Below are positions 16,043-25,601 of a DNA stretch of 45,737 bases, one piece after another. The notes below the pieces were generated by a model. The model saw only the letters and a list, made by a program, of their open reading frames with translations. It did no database searches and was not told where the DNA came from. How positions within the stretch are numbered: the stretch's first letter is position 1; every line of letters begins with the position of its first letter. The DNA is taken from positions 1 to 45,737 of IMG/VR virus record IMGVR_UViG_3300029922_000118. One strand, given 5' to 3'. The position numbers and the translations under genes were made by a program. The DNA is from a virus.

Positions 16043-16841
16043 ATAAAATATCTCCTGTCACGGTAGTAAAATCGGTGGTTATTGTTGTTCCAACTAAAGT
16101 ATAATCTGTCCGAAGCTGCCCATTGTAGAAAAGCATCATTGTAGAAGGAGTAAAAGGAATTGTAAAAGTATTAGCATTATCCACAGGCTGTCCTGCGAAA
16201 GGCCATTTAGTTATAGTAACACTAGATGCTAGAGTAGCTGTCGCTGCATTACCAGAGGTATTGTTAGTAATGTCCCCAACGCCATTAACATCTGCAGCTA
16301 AAAGTGTAATAGCCCCTGTTCGAGTATTGAACGAAGTTACTGCTGCCCCAGAATTTGATTCTACAATAGCCCAATTAGTACCATCCCAGAACATGAGTTG
16401 GTTGGTCGTGGTATTGTAGACTAAGGCACCCTGATTCAAGGGAAGGATAGTCTCAGCAGTAGGATTATAGCTCAATGGCACTGGTGTTGCCGCTATCTGT
16501 GTTGAGAATACATTCTGAGCTATTTGAAAATTTAAAGTCATCATACTACCTGTTACAGTAGCAGAGAAAACAGAAGCTGGCATTGTGGCATTTGGACTTA
16601 TGATAAAAGTCCATTGGCTACCAGAAGGAGAGATAGTGTTATTATCTGGAAGAACTATACTAAACTGACCTAGTGTATTTGCTTGCACAGCTATTTGGAT
16701 AGTTGTTAAAGCGCCACCCAGCCAAATAACATTTTGAGAGGCATTAGGATTGGGACGAAAAATAGCTAAGATAGTGGCCTTAGACCATATCTGTCCTAGA
16801 TTATCTACAACAGTTCCAGTAACTGTGGTTGTGTATGGCAT
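16023..16841 (-). CDS. Tail fibre / minor tail protein
   Basis: 272 residues, beta-rich. The first part (TVTGTVVDNLGQIWSKATI) is a carboxypeptidase-regulatory-like sandwich pattern. The middle has NQLMFWDGTNWA, and AVTSFNTRTGAITL is a motif common in phage tail fibres before collagen-like or adhesin modules. The C-terminus (MLFYNGQLRTDYTLVGTTI) resembles fibre tip domains. It begins by one-base overlap with the ATP-grasp stop and overlaps the SGNH fibre start by 20 bases. It probably links the fibre to the tail. Confidence 0.72.
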   Translation of the reverse strand: MPYTTTVTGTVVDNLGQIWSKATILAIFRPNPNASQNVIWLGGALTTIQIAVQANTLGQFSIVLPDNNTISPSGSQWTFIISPNATMPASVFSATVTGSMMTLNFQIAQNVFSTQIAATPVPLSYNPTAETILPLNQGALVYNTTTNQLMFWDGTNWAIVESNSGAAVTSFNTRTGAITLLAADVNGVGDITNNTSGNAATATLASSVTITKWPFAGQPVDNANTFTIPFTPSTMMLFYNGQLRTDYTLVGTTITTDFTTVTGDILYAFLFA

Positions 16842-18118
16842 TAGCGTAGCAACCCCATTCTTTCTATTTCGTTATAACGTTTGGTTGTGCATTTCTCAAT
16901 ATCGGTTCTGATTTGCATGTTAGGGATATGGATGTTCTCTATCTTAGAATCACATCTTGCAAAGGCTTCACCAATGCTATTCCCGCCACCCATAGGAACC
17001 GCGATAAAACCTGAGTAGCCAGCGGTAACAAGACTATCTTTTTTATCAAGCATCACATCATAAAGATAGCATTCATCTAGATCATCAGGTTCTATTCCTT
17101 TAACCGGAACTCCTGAAGGATGCTTGCCTTTGAACTCCGAGGGATATGGGGGAATAGAGAGCCTTATTCCAGCAGCGAATTCATGTTTCCAAGAGATGTC
17201 TGGGACTTGGCCAGTGGCTATTTTATATAGCATCTCCCCATAATTACCACCATAGCAGAGCATTTCTGCCGCACTGGAATCATAACCGAATCGAGGAGTC
17301 CACTCAAGTCCCCACAGACCTTGATCGTTAGCTATGGTATTAAGATCAATCATACCAGTATACTGGATACTTTTTAAATATTTTGTTAACTTTTTAAGTC
17401 CTTGTTTATATAACTCAGAACCCTCATTAAGAGGAAAGATCAGATTCCCGGCGCAGCCAGTATTAGGGCCATTTCCCTCATTCATAAATTTCTTTTCTTC
17501 CAAAGTTACTAGAGGCAAATAAAAATCAAAGCCATTAAAAAAAGCATTGACACTGACTTCGGTTCCTTTAATAACTTCTTGTAGGATGAATGGAGCACCC
17601 TTAGTAAGTGCATTCACCTTCTCAAGATACTCTAACATATCTTCTGCACTAGAAGAGACATAAGTAGTCTCGCAATCTTGCTCCTGCCCACCATCTGGTT
17701 TATAAACATATCTTTTACCAGTCTTCTTTATAAAAGATCTAGCACTTGATACTTCAGTGAATCTCTCATAAGGAGGAACTTGAACTCCAGCCTCTTCCAT
17801 TACTTCTATACCAAAGTTCCTATCATCTTCCGCGGCACAGTTAAAAGCCCCGTCTCCTAGAGTAGGGCAGTATTGAGCAGAATACTCTGCCTGTTTCTCT
17901 CTCCCCGTTAGATCAAAAAGAGAAAGATCATACTTCTTATACGGAGGAAAAGGATCTCCCTTAGCCTTAACTAAGGGAGGAGGGATTATACCGCCTAGGA
18001 TGTTAGCATATTCAGGGTTCTCAAGATAAATATCTACCTTATGACCCTCAGAGAGTAATCTCTCGCAGAGCCAGCCCCCATACATACTATAAGTTGACAT
18101 TGCAATCTTCAGCGGCAT
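16841..18118 (-). CDS. PurD-like ATP-grasp enzyme
   Basis: 425 residues. The N-terminal Rossmann-like part (KIAMSTYSMYGGWLCERLL) resembles the PurD N domain. The ATP-grasp core shows KRYVYKPDGG (135-144), the hinge FILQEVIKGTEVSVNAFFNG (178-197 region), GPNTGCAG (217-224, compare the GPNTGGMG signature of PurD), and GLEWTPRFG (270-278) with the metal-binding Glu. These enzymes couple ATP to amide or peptide-like bond formation; PurD joins glycine to phosphoribosylamine. Context is tail and ejection genes, not purine synthesis, so modification of a virion or surface component is possible. GGGAG precedes the ATG. Confidence 0.78.
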   Translation of the reverse strand: MPLKIAMSTYSMYGGWLCERLLSEGHKVDIYLENPEYANILGGIIPPPLVKAKGDPFPPYKKYDLSLFDLTGREKQAEYSAQYCPTLGDGAFNCAAEDDRNFGIEVMEEAGVQVPPYERFTEVSSARSFIKKTGKRYVYKPDGGQEQDCETTYVSSSAEDMLEYLEKVNALTKGAPFILQEVIKGTEVSVNAFFNGFDFYLPLVTLEEKKFMNEGNGPNTGCAGNLIFPLNEGSELYKQGLKKLTKYLKSIQYTGMIDLNTIANDQGLWGLEWTPRFGYDSSAAEMLCYGGNYGEMLYKIATGQVPDISWKHEFAAGIRLSIPPYPSEFKGKHPSGVPVKGIEPDDLDECYLYDVMLDKKDSLVTAGYSGFIAVPMGGGNSIGEAFARCDSKIENIHIPNMQIRTDIEKCTTKRYNEIERMGLLR

Positions 18119-18148
18119 AATCTCCCTTTCCTCTTTTCTTCTCTCTTC

Positions 18149-18274
18149 TTACTTCTTTTCCAGCTTCTTTGACTTCTTTGACCCACTCTTACCAGAGTGC
18201 TGTGTATTACATTCAATGCTCTTGATCTTAGAAGCTACTTCACTACGTGAGAGCAAAGCTGATTGTCCGGCCAT
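18149..18274 (-). CDS. Small Lys-rich protein, 41 aa
   Basis: A short open frame fits exactly between the ejection-type gene and the ATP-grasp gene, with AAGGAG and good spacing before its ATG. The protein starts MAGQSALLSRSEVASKIKS and ends in a Lys/Ser tail (SGSKKSKKLEKK). Such basic peptides may be packaged with DNA or cover other proteins. No family is recognised. Confidence 0.6.
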   Translation of the reverse strand: MAGQSALLSRSEVASKIKSIECNTQHSGKSGSKKSKKLEKK

Positions 18275-18288
18275 TTTGGTTCTCCTTT

Positions 18289-20094
18289 TTATTCATCATC
18301 TGATGGTAGATATTCGGGTGGAATATCATACCAGTTAGAGTTATTCTTATTCCTTCTATGTGTATGTCTTCCAGAGTGTTTCTTTTCTTTAGGAGGTAAT
18401 AACTTACGCTGTGCAAATCTTCCTGGGGCTCCAAAATCTCCAAGAAGATCACGCTCTATAGGTCTAGGATTCTTTCCAGCGACTGCATGAAGTGCATCTT
18501 CTACATGTTCTGCCGGGGAGCTAATCATAGGGCCAGAGAGAGTATTAAGAAGATGATATCTCATAGCACCATTAGCAGCGTTAGAGTAAATTCCAAAGCC
18601 TAAGATATGAGAGACTGATTCTATATTAGCAAGGATAGCTCTTACAGAATGAGCCTTAGAATCAAAATCATACATCTGTGTAGTACGGTTCTTTAATCTT
18701 TCCGAAGCATCTGTTTTACCAGAAGCATTATCAGCTATGAATTGGATCAGATTACCAACATTAGGAGCAAGAAGTCCAAGGGTTGTAAGAGTCTTTAGCA
18801 TACCTCCTATATTAGTTATGCCCTTATCATAGAACTCTTTCTTCAAACAATCAGCAATGAATCTTGACTGGTTGATTGGGTAGTTATGATACATAGTAAG
18901 AGTCCTACCCCAAACTGTATTCTGCGAGTAGATAGAACGATTAAAGATATTCTCTTTAAAATTAAGCTGTTTATCCACCGCTCTGTACATTGCCTTTTCA
19001 TAATCCTCAGGAAGCGGCTTACCTCTCTGTTCGATTAATTTCTCCGGTTCGATCCCTAATCTTTTTAGCTCTGCTAAAGCATACTGCCTATGGCGTGATG
19101 ATTCACCTACAAGATCAGTAGCAGCTTGTTCAAGAGTATAACGAGATGCTTGAGCTGAGATAGCGATCTGATGAAATCTAACATCTGACAATCCAGGAAT
19201 AGCCCAATTCTTATGCAGCATCTCCCCAAGTGAGCCAGGGAGATGCTTTAGAATAGGGTTATTCTGAGAAGCAAAATGTGCTGCAAAATCACGTCCATAG
19301 ACTTCTGCCATAGCTCCTGATTGGGCTATAGTCTCTAAAGCCTTAGCTCTACTATCTGTATAAGGAAGCAAGTCCATCATAGCTTTAGCTACAGTAGTAT
19401 AGTTATTAGCCTGAATGACATTGAGAATCTGCCCCGTATGCTTGAGCCCCGCCATAGGTGCAAAGGCGAAGTTAGTAGCTTTCTTTACAGTGCTCTCGAA
19501 AGAGCCCGGCCTATGATATATAGAGGGATGTGAAGCAGTATAGTTAGCTTGATTTTTAGACCCTTTTGATTTACCAGCAGCATTTTTATCCCATTCAGAG
19601 CCTTCGATTCCACGGGCCTCGTCTTGTAGAGCTACGTTAGTAGCATCATGGAGCGCGTTTCTAAAACCAACGCCTTTCTCAGCTTCAGCATTATGATGAA
19701 TATAAAGCATAAGTTCATCATGCGGGCCAAGAATCTCAGTGCGAGCCAATCTCTTAGCCGCGCTTGAGACTATACCTTCGTTTAAGGCTGTGTGGTGGAT
19801 TGGGGTATTAAGAGCATTACTTACTTCTTCTGCCACTGCCGGAGCATTAGTCTTGGCATTCTGTATAAGCCTTGTCTTATGTTTTGCCGCTGCTTGATTC
19901 AGTTCCATCATAGTATCTTTCCAAGCAGCCCCTGAAACTGAATCCCCCAACATATGATTTATAGGGGAGGCATGATTAGTGATCTCTTCTACAGATCTAC
20001 CAAGCCTTGTAGTTCCTTTAGCCTCTATCCCTACTTCCGACCCCTTAGTCATTTTCGCAATAGCCCCACCGAGATCAGCTAAGAATCCACCCAT
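18289..20094 (-). CDS. Probable ejection (internal virion) protein, 601 aa
   Basis: A large, mostly helical protein with Gly/Ala-rich N-terminus (MGGFLADLGGAIAKMTKG) and a hydrophobic stretch MLKTLTTLGLLAPNVGNLI near residues 430-448. The C-terminus is basic and Pro/His-rich (PPKEKKHSGRHTHRRN), fitting DNA contact. Size, place after the tail adaptor genes and lack of a tape measure gene suggest an internal protein ejected into the host as in T7-like phages. It starts at the base after the 801-frame gene ends. No sequence family is firmly recognised. Confidence 0.6.
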   Translation of the reverse strand: MGGFLADLGGAIAKMTKGSEVGIEAKGTTRLGRSVEEITNHASPINHMLGDSVSGAAWKDTMMELNQAAAKHKTRLIQNAKTNAPAVAEEVSNALNTPIHHTALNEGIVSSAAKRLARTEILGPHDELMLYIHHNAEAEKGVGFRNALHDATNVALQDEARGIEGSEWDKNAAGKSKGSKNQANYTASHPSIYHRPGSFESTVKKATNFAFAPMAGLKHTGQILNVIQANNYTTVAKAMMDLLPYTDSRAKALETIAQSGAMAEVYGRDFAAHFASQNNPILKHLPGSLGEMLHKNWAIPGLSDVRFHQIAISAQASRYTLEQAATDLVGESSRHRQYALAELKRLGIEPEKLIEQRGKPLPEDYEKAMYRAVDKQLNFKENIFNRSIYSQNTVWGRTLTMYHNYPINQSRFIADCLKKEFYDKGITNIGGMLKTLTTLGLLAPNVGNLIQFIADNASGKTDASERLKNRTTQMYDFDSKAHSVRAILANIESVSHILGFGIYSNAANGAMRYHLLNTLSGPMISSPAEHVEDALHAVAGKNPRPIERDLLGDFGAPGRFAQRKLLPPKEKKHSGRHTHRRNKNNSNWYDIPPEYLPSDDE

Positions 20095-22479
20095 TTAATT
20101 TCCTGCCTTTCTAGCTTTCTTAGCTTTAGCTTCTTGTGCCTTGAGATACTTAATATTCTCTCTACTCTGAGAATTAAAAATCTGGCTCTTAAACTCATTA
20201 TCTATAGCAAGCCATTCTTCAGGAGTCTTGGCTTCGAGGATAGATTTATGGATATAAGTTGCCCATGATTGCATTCCCTTAAGAGCCTCTGGATGCCTAG
20301 CGAGAGCCTTCTCATAAGGCCTCATTAGTCTTTGAATGTGCTCTTGCAGAAGCTGTCCTTGCCATTGTGATTGCTGTCCAGCAGGCAAGAAGCGCGAGGA
20401 TGCAAAGACCGGTTCACCATTAACAAGCTGACCTTCTTCTGCAAGAAGACTAAGATGTGTACCAAACCATCCAGCAGTCTGGTCGAGGACTGATTTACGA
20501 ATCCCTTTAGATCCTACACCATACCATTCCATCTTCTGAGCTTCTCTCAGAAGCTTCGCCTGTACTTCCACAGGAAGATGTTCTTTCATAGCCCAGTTAA
20601 AAAGAATACGGTGGTGTGGAAGTTCGAACTGAATAAGATCACCATTCATGCCCTTGAGGAAATCATAGAACTCATTAAAGTTATCCTTGGCAATATTACC
20701 AACCCCAGCCTTAAAATCAGCTCTGCTTCGGGGAGAACGAAGATAAGATTTAAAGTTCTCGGCTATAGAAACAGTATGTGAGGCATAACCTCTAGGAGTG
20801 TTAATTTCTTCAAGCTCTCCTATAGAAACATCGCGGCCTATTTTCTGGCTGAGGGTCTTTGCAAGAGTAGCCTTTTGCTGGAAAGGAAGCTCTTCAAACA
20901 TCTTCTTCGCGGTTCCACGGGTAGAGGTAATTCCATTCTCTAGCTGATTTTGTTTTACCTCAACCTTAGCAACTACATCTGACACCTTATTTCCAAACAT
21001 CTTCTCTAGCTTCGCCGCTTGAGCATTAAAGACCGGATTACTCTTTCGGGTCTCTTCAATATCATGCTCGACTTCTAGTTTATGAAGCTCTGGAAGATGA
21101 GAAGGTGCTTCTTCTCCAGCTTGGTCTAGAAGTTCAAGATACTTTGCTCCTACAAGAGCGCGCTTGGATTTTGTAATATCCCTCAGATTCTTCCCATCAA
21201 ACATCTGACGGGAGATGGAGTTCATGGAGATAGCTGTGCCTTTGTGTAACTTATCTGAGACAGGATCAACAACATCTCTGTTAATAGTCTTAGGATGTAC
21301 TACTCCTTTTTCTACCTCATGTTCTACTTCAGCAACATGGCTTTGCATCAGGTCTTCTGCTAGAGGTCTCCCACCAATAGAAAGAACATTAGCCAGCCAT
21401 TTCTTAATCAAAGGCGCTGAAGCTACGACATCTCCGGAAGCTCCAAGAGCTGTAAAAGCTATAGCGCCTTTATTAGCTTCGGAGGTATCTCCAGAAGATA
21501 TAGCGAGGCTTGTGAGATAGCCATCAAGAGCATTCTCAGTCCTATTGATAACAAACTTACCAACTGCTGTTTTAGCAAGTTCTTTTGTAATGCTTTTAGT
21601 TCCTTCAGGAAATAAAGCCCCACCTTCTAATCCTACGCTTTTTAATATCTTAGCCCCCGGCAAAGCTTCATAAAGAGGCAAAGTAGCAAGAGTCTCTCCA
21701 AGCCACCAAGAGGCTTTATTCAGAGTCCCGACTCTAGGATGCGTGCCATGGAAGAATAAGTTACTCTGGATATTATCATATAGTCTAGCTTCTAATCCAG
21801 AGGTCAAAGTCTTAGGCGGCGTTTTAGATTTCTCAATATTAGCAAGCCTTAAGAACTCATCATTAGCATGACTATGGATTCCATCTACACCCACAGCTTT
21901 AGCAAGGATCTTATTAGTAGTCTGAATCCCCCGGAGAAGAATATACTCTGCGCCAGTTTTAATCCCTGTTATAGTATCAAGCTCTCTAGAAGCAGGAGCA
22001 GAGGCGGCATAGGTTTTAGCCAGATTTACATTCTCTGAAGGTCCATTACCAAGAGCACCGCCTTTAATATTATAGTGATGATCTTTTCCAGACTCAGCTA
22101 CCCAGTTTGAGGCATCAGGAATAGGTAATTTGGAATTAGTATATGCAGGAACTACATATTTTTTATAGATCCCAAATCTCACAGCCGCCTTCTGCTTTTC
22201 ATCGAGTTTCTGATATGCTGGATTATTCCTTACTCTATCGAGCTTTCCGGCAATAGAAACTCCCCTCTCCGCAAAAGAAGAAAGAAGAAGCGGATTACGC
22301 TGTTCGTAAGCACGATTAAACTTGGCCCCTTCTACAGGGCCAAGTTTATTTAGCATCTCGGTGTCTTGAAGAGTAGGCACCTTATTGCGGATCGTAGGAG
22401 TCGCCACCGTCTTGGACGAGTGTGCCGAGGTCGTCGGGAGAATCTGACTCGTCTGCTCCTGCTGCAATTGGTCTGGCAT
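20095..22479 (-). CDS. Probable ejection (internal virion) protein, 794 aa
   Basis: A long helical protein with Gln-rich start (MPDQLQQEQ). The ATG at 22479 is chosen because AAGGA lies ten bases upstream; a TTG at 22500 is in frame but without such a site. No catalytic lysozyme motif was seen. A moderately hydrophobic stretch (ETLATLPLYEALPGAKIL) lies near residue 270. It overlaps the preceding gene by 98 bases in another frame. Position among three large helical proteins after the tail adaptor supports a role as channel-forming ejection protein. Confidence 0.6.
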   Translation of the reverse strand: MPDQLQQEQTSQILPTTSAHSSKTVATPTIRNKVPTLQDTEMLNKLGPVEGAKFNRAYEQRNPLLLSSFAERGVSIAGKLDRVRNNPAYQKLDEKQKAAVRFGIYKKYVVPAYTNSKLPIPDASNWVAESGKDHHYNIKGGALGNGPSENVNLAKTYAASAPASRELDTITGIKTGAEYILLRGIQTTNKILAKAVGVDGIHSHANDEFLRLANIEKSKTPPKTLTSGLEARLYDNIQSNLFFHGTHPRVGTLNKASWWLGETLATLPLYEALPGAKILKSVGLEGGALFPEGTKSITKELAKTAVGKFVINRTENALDGYLTSLAISSGDTSEANKGAIAFTALGASGDVVASAPLIKKWLANVLSIGGRPLAEDLMQSHVAEVEHEVEKGVVHPKTINRDVVDPVSDKLHKGTAISMNSISRQMFDGKNLRDITKSKRALVGAKYLELLDQAGEEAPSHLPELHKLEVEHDIEETRKSNPVFNAQAAKLEKMFGNKVSDVVAKVEVKQNQLENGITSTRGTAKKMFEELPFQQKATLAKTLSQKIGRDVSIGELEEINTPRGYASHTVSIAENFKSYLRSPRSRADFKAGVGNIAKDNFNEFYDFLKGMNGDLIQFELPHHRILFNWAMKEHLPVEVQAKLLREAQKMEWYGVGSKGIRKSVLDQTAGWFGTHLSLLAEEGQLVNGEPVFASSRFLPAGQQSQWQGQLLQEHIQRLMRPYEKALARHPEALKGMQSWATYIHKSILEAKTPEEWLAIDNEFKSQIFNSQSRENIKYLKAQEAKAKKARKAGN

Positions 22480-23947
22480 TTGATACCGTTCCTTTCCCAA
22501 ATGAACCGACTAAATCAGTAAGTGCTGGGTTGCCGTTAAGACCGTTAGAACCAAAGCTAAGGTTCGTAGAACCACCTGCGGTTGAGGCTTTGTTATTAAG
22601 CTGTGTTAAAGCATCATTGGCATACTTGACTTGTATATCAAGATATTGAAGATCTGACTGTGCTTTTGAGATGGCTGCTTGATCTGGTTTAGTATTTTGT
22701 TTCATTAAATCAATCTTACTCTGCAAAGCCGTTCTTTGTCCCACGAGCTTAGAATAGTTAGTAGTAGCAGAGGCTATAGTAGCATTAAGAAGCTTTTGAT
22801 TAACAGGAGCATCTGTAATTCTCTCTCCGGTTTTTGGATCCCAGCCGTTTACTTTTAGATAAGCTCCCCAATGTAAAGAGGCTTCTCGTTCTCTAGCAGC
22901 TACTAGCATACCAGCAATTCTTTGTCTAGTTTTATCTGCTGCGACTCGATCATTAGAGGCTCTTTGAGAGGCTTGATCTCTCTGAAGAGCTTGAATCTTT
23001 GTTCTCCCAGTAGCCATCTCTTGAGTCAAGGCATTCCTATCTTTAAGTCCTTGTTCAGTGAGCAGCTTAGGAACTACATACTGCTCTAAGAGCTGCTGCT
23101 TTTTTTGCTCTTGCTGCTGCCACTGGACATATTGAGGATTTATATTAAGTCCTTCAGTTCCAGCTTTCTTCAAGAATTGATCTGCATATGGGGTCTGGGA
23201 CTTAGGCTGCGCTTGTGCATTTTGGCCCTGTTGAGATTGCTGAGGCTGTTGCTGATTAGGAGCTCCTTTATCCTTAGAAGCCATTTCTGCAACTTTAGCC
23301 TCCGTAGGATTAGCAGCATTATATTGTCCAGCCTTGGCTACCTCCTGCTTCGCGGCCATCATAGCCTTAATCTCAGGAGTATTATTAGCCTCTGGATCAG
23401 TATAAGAAACATCAAATGCTTTCTGTAGCATCTTAGCATGTTTAGGATCTGAGAGAATATCGTTCATCTGTTTCTTATTAGACTCTAAAACTCCCTGAGC
23501 TACTTTCTTATCTTCTGGAGAAGCATTAGGATCATTCACCACAGTCTGTGCATTCTGGATATTCTCATTAGACTGCATTACTTTAGTAATAACTTCTTTG
23601 TGCTGCTCGATCTTCTTATTCTTAATTGTAGCAACTGCCCCAGTAATCGCATTCACAAGATTAGAAGTCGCATTAGATCTACGAGCGGCTGTTATAGAAG
23701 TAGCCTGATTAGACATAGGACGTTTCTCTTGTATTTGAGTCCCTTGTGCTTGCTTCTCTTCCTTAGGATGCAGAGTCTGGGTCTTAGAAACCATAGGAGG
23801 AGCTTGTGTAGGCGTGCTAATTTTAGCAAGAAGCTCGTTCAAAGATGTTCCGGTTCCTGAGGTTTCAGCAGGCGCAGAGCTTCCTGGAACACTTGCTGAA
23901 GCATCAGGATTAGCGATATAATACGGGATTGTAGAAGAAGTAGCCAT
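22382..23947 (-). CDS. Gln/Ala-rich internal virion protein, 521 aa
   Basis: Residues 1-100 are Ser/Thr/Pro-rich and disordered. Residues about 100-200 are helical. A Gln-rich linker (PNQQQPQQSQQGQNAQAQ) lies near 230-250, and long coiled-coil segments follow. The composition matches ejection proteins that travel down the tail. AGGAAAGG precedes the ATG. The C-terminal 33 codons overlap the next gene in another frame. No enzyme motif is seen. Confidence 0.58.
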   Translation of the reverse strand: MATSSTIPYYIANPDASASVPGSSAPAETSGTGTSLNELLAKISTPTQAPPMVSKTQTLHPKEEKQAQGTQIQEKRPMSNQATSITAARRSNATSNLVNAITGAVATIKNKKIEQHKEVITKVMQSNENIQNAQTVVNDPNASPEDKKVAQGVLESNKKQMNDILSDPKHAKMLQKAFDVSYTDPEANNTPEIKAMMAAKQEVAKAGQYNAANPTEAKVAEMASKDKGAPNQQQPQQSQQGQNAQAQPKSQTPYADQFLKKAGTEGLNINPQYVQWQQQEQKKQQLLEQYVVPKLLTEQGLKDRNALTQEMATGRTKIQALQRDQASQRASNDRVAADKTRQRIAGMLVAAREREASLHWGAYLKVNGWDPKTGERITDAPVNQKLLNATIASATTNYSKLVGQRTALQSKIDLMKQNTKPDQAAISKAQSDLQYLDIQVKYANDALTQLNNKASTAGGSTNLSFGSNGLNGNPALTDLVGSFGKGTVSNARPIAAGADESDSPDDLGTLVQDGGDSYDPQ

Positions 23948-23963
23948 TTTTATAAAACCTTTC

Positions 23964-24419
23964 CTAGGCTAAAAGAGCAGCCCCTTCTATAATAGGTGTT
24001 GCGATACTTGAGATCTTAGAGAACGTAGACTCATCTGCTCCATGCTCAGAACCAGCAGTTTGCAGCGAATTAATAAGAGTGTTCTCTTCCGAAAGCTCCA
24101 TATTAGCATCAGTAGAATTTAGATTAGTATCAAACTGTGCCCAATAATCAGAGCCTTCAAGAGCTGAGGAAGAGCTATTAGGACTAATCCCCGCTGCTGC
24201 TTGTTGGCCTTGTAGAGTATTAAAGCCTTCTTTACCAGTTGTCATGGCGGCATTATTAGTGGTCGTTACAGCATTTGAAGTGGATGTTCCAAGTCCTGAG
24301 AGAGCTGTGCTTAGAGCTGTACCAATGCCTTTACCATAAGTCTCATCAAGAGCAGAGGTAGTAGAACTTGAGATCGCTGTAGATGTTGGAACTGTACCTG
24401 AAGAAGTAGAAGTAGCCAT
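23964..24419 (-). CDS. Hypothetical virion protein, 151 aa
   Basis: Ser/Thr/Ala-rich with a starting MATSTSSGTVPTSTA, a glycine-rich middle and a C-terminal hydrophobic end IATPIIEGAALLA. It lies between the tail adaptor and the ejection proteins and has AGGAGA before its ATG. T7-like phages often encode a small internal virion protein at this place; that role is inferred from position only. Confidence 0.55.
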   Translation of the reverse strand: MATSTSSGTVPTSTAISSSTTSALDETYGKGIGTALSTALSGLGTSTSNAVTTTNNAAMTTGKEGFNTLQGQQAAAGISPNSSSSALEGSDYWAQFDTNLNSTDANMELSEENTLINSLQTAGSEHGADESTFSKISSIATPIIEGAALLA

Positions 24420-24420
24420 T

Positions 24421-25182
24421 TTAATATCTCCTAATCTGCGGCCTAAGTTGGCGCATTTGTGAGGTTGAATCTGATTCTATTTGTGTGACTCTGCGAGCTA
24501 TAAGTCCGGGTTGTCCAGTTCCACCAGAGCTTCTTTGAAATTCAGGATCTCCAAATAGAATAGTATGATACTGCGCAGCGTAGTCTAGCATTCGTAATTT
24601 AATCGCCCCACGCATTGCAGCCGCATATTCTACAATCTCTCTCCACTCATCAGGCATGAGATAAGGATCAGTAGCTATTGGAGGAGAAGAGAAAGGACTT
24701 TGTTTCTGATACCTCATATAGCCATAGTAAGCCTGTATAGGTACTGGGGCAATCCAAATCTTATTCTCAAACCTACTCCAGTAAGCCGGAGTCCCAGGAG
24801 TATTAAACATAAGCTCAAGAGAATCTATCGTTTTATACTGAAGAACCGTCCCCGGATTATTATTAATACTCGTAGGAGGATAAGGCTCGTAGTAAATATA
24901 AAAAGAAGGAACAAGATTCGGTATATCTTTAGAAGCCAAGATGGTGAAATAAGAATAGTCATAAGATGCCTGCCCGGCGATTAAAGATACTAGGGGTCCA
25001 GTTTTCTCAAGGAGATTAAATCTATAGTCACGACTTAATTCTAAGATCGAATCCGCAATCCATTGATAGATCTTAGGCTCTAGGTCTTGTCTCTGTGTCA
25101 GGCAATCCCATACTCCTCCCGTAGGAGCACCAGAAGTAGCCCCTATCCCCCACGCTAAATCTTGCAAAGTTAAAAGCGCCAT
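24421..25182 (-). CDS. Head-tail adaptor (tail tubular A-like)
   Basis: 253 residues. The protein has the helical N-terminus (QRQDLEPKIYQWIADSIL) and later WSRFENKIWIAPVP and LMPDEWREIVEYAAAMRGA patterns seen in podoviral adaptor proteins of the gp4/gp11 type. Such proteins form a dodecameric ring joining portal to nozzle. Its neighbours, the 902-aa nozzle candidate upstream and internal proteins downstream, agree. Confidence 0.7.
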   Translation of the reverse strand: MALLTLQDLAWGIGATSGAPTGGVWDCLTQRQDLEPKIYQWIADSILELSRDYRFNLLEKTGPLVSLIAGQASYDYSYFTILASKDIPNLVPSFYIYYEPYPPTSINNNPGTVLQYKTIDSLELMFNTPGTPAYWSRFENKIWIAPVPIQAYYGYMRYQKQSPFSSPPIATDPYLMPDEWREIVEYAAAMRGAIKLRMLDYAAQYHTILFGDPEFQRSSGGTGQPGLIARRVTQIESDSTSQMRQLRPQIRRY

Positions 25183-25196
25183 TATCTTATTCCTTC

Positions 25197-25601
25197 TTAA
25201 GAAGCACTATAGGCTATTGTAGTTATTCTAACTATCACTGTAAAAGAATTACTTGTAGCATCTATATTAGCAGGATTAGTAAATGTTAAATTTATAGTAT
25301 TTAATGTGAGGTCTATAAAAGGTAATCCTAAAATTATATTATCTCCAGGATTACCTGTCACAGAGGCTTCTATAAAATGCTTGGAAGTCAAAGTCCCATT
25401 TGGATAAGTAATATTCTTAACACCACTAGAATTACGTGCTAGGCCAAAAGGAGTTATAGACCATTGATAATCAGAGAAAGCTAATTGTATACTATTATTA
25501 ATAGCTTTAGCAAAAGAAGAATTCTGAATCTTCTGGTCTGTAATCCCAGCCGGATTCTGAACTACTTGTCCAGAGGTTGTAGAACCTGAAGTAAGAGCCA
25601 T
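25197..25601 (-). CDS. Hypothetical structural protein, 134 aa
   Basis: Beta-rich, Asn/Thr/Ser-rich sequence with YPNGTLTSKHFIEASVTG and repeated strand patterns towards the C-terminus. It starts by one-base overlap (TAATG) with the stop of the large tail protein, so the two are coupled and probably act together. Possibly a tail-tip or fibre-attachment component; no family is recognised. Confidence 0.55.
   Translation of the reverse strand: MALTSGSTTSGQVVQNPAGITDQKIQNSSFAKAINNSIQLAFSDYQWSITPFGLARNSSGVKNITYPNGTLTSKHFIEASVTGNPGDNIILGLPFIDLTLNTINLTFTNPANIDATSNSFTVIVRITTIAYSAS

Noticed and set aside
19041-19061. tRNA T-loop-like GGTTCGATCCC
   Set aside because: It lies inside a well-supported gene on the other strand, and no acceptor or anticodon stem is found around it.
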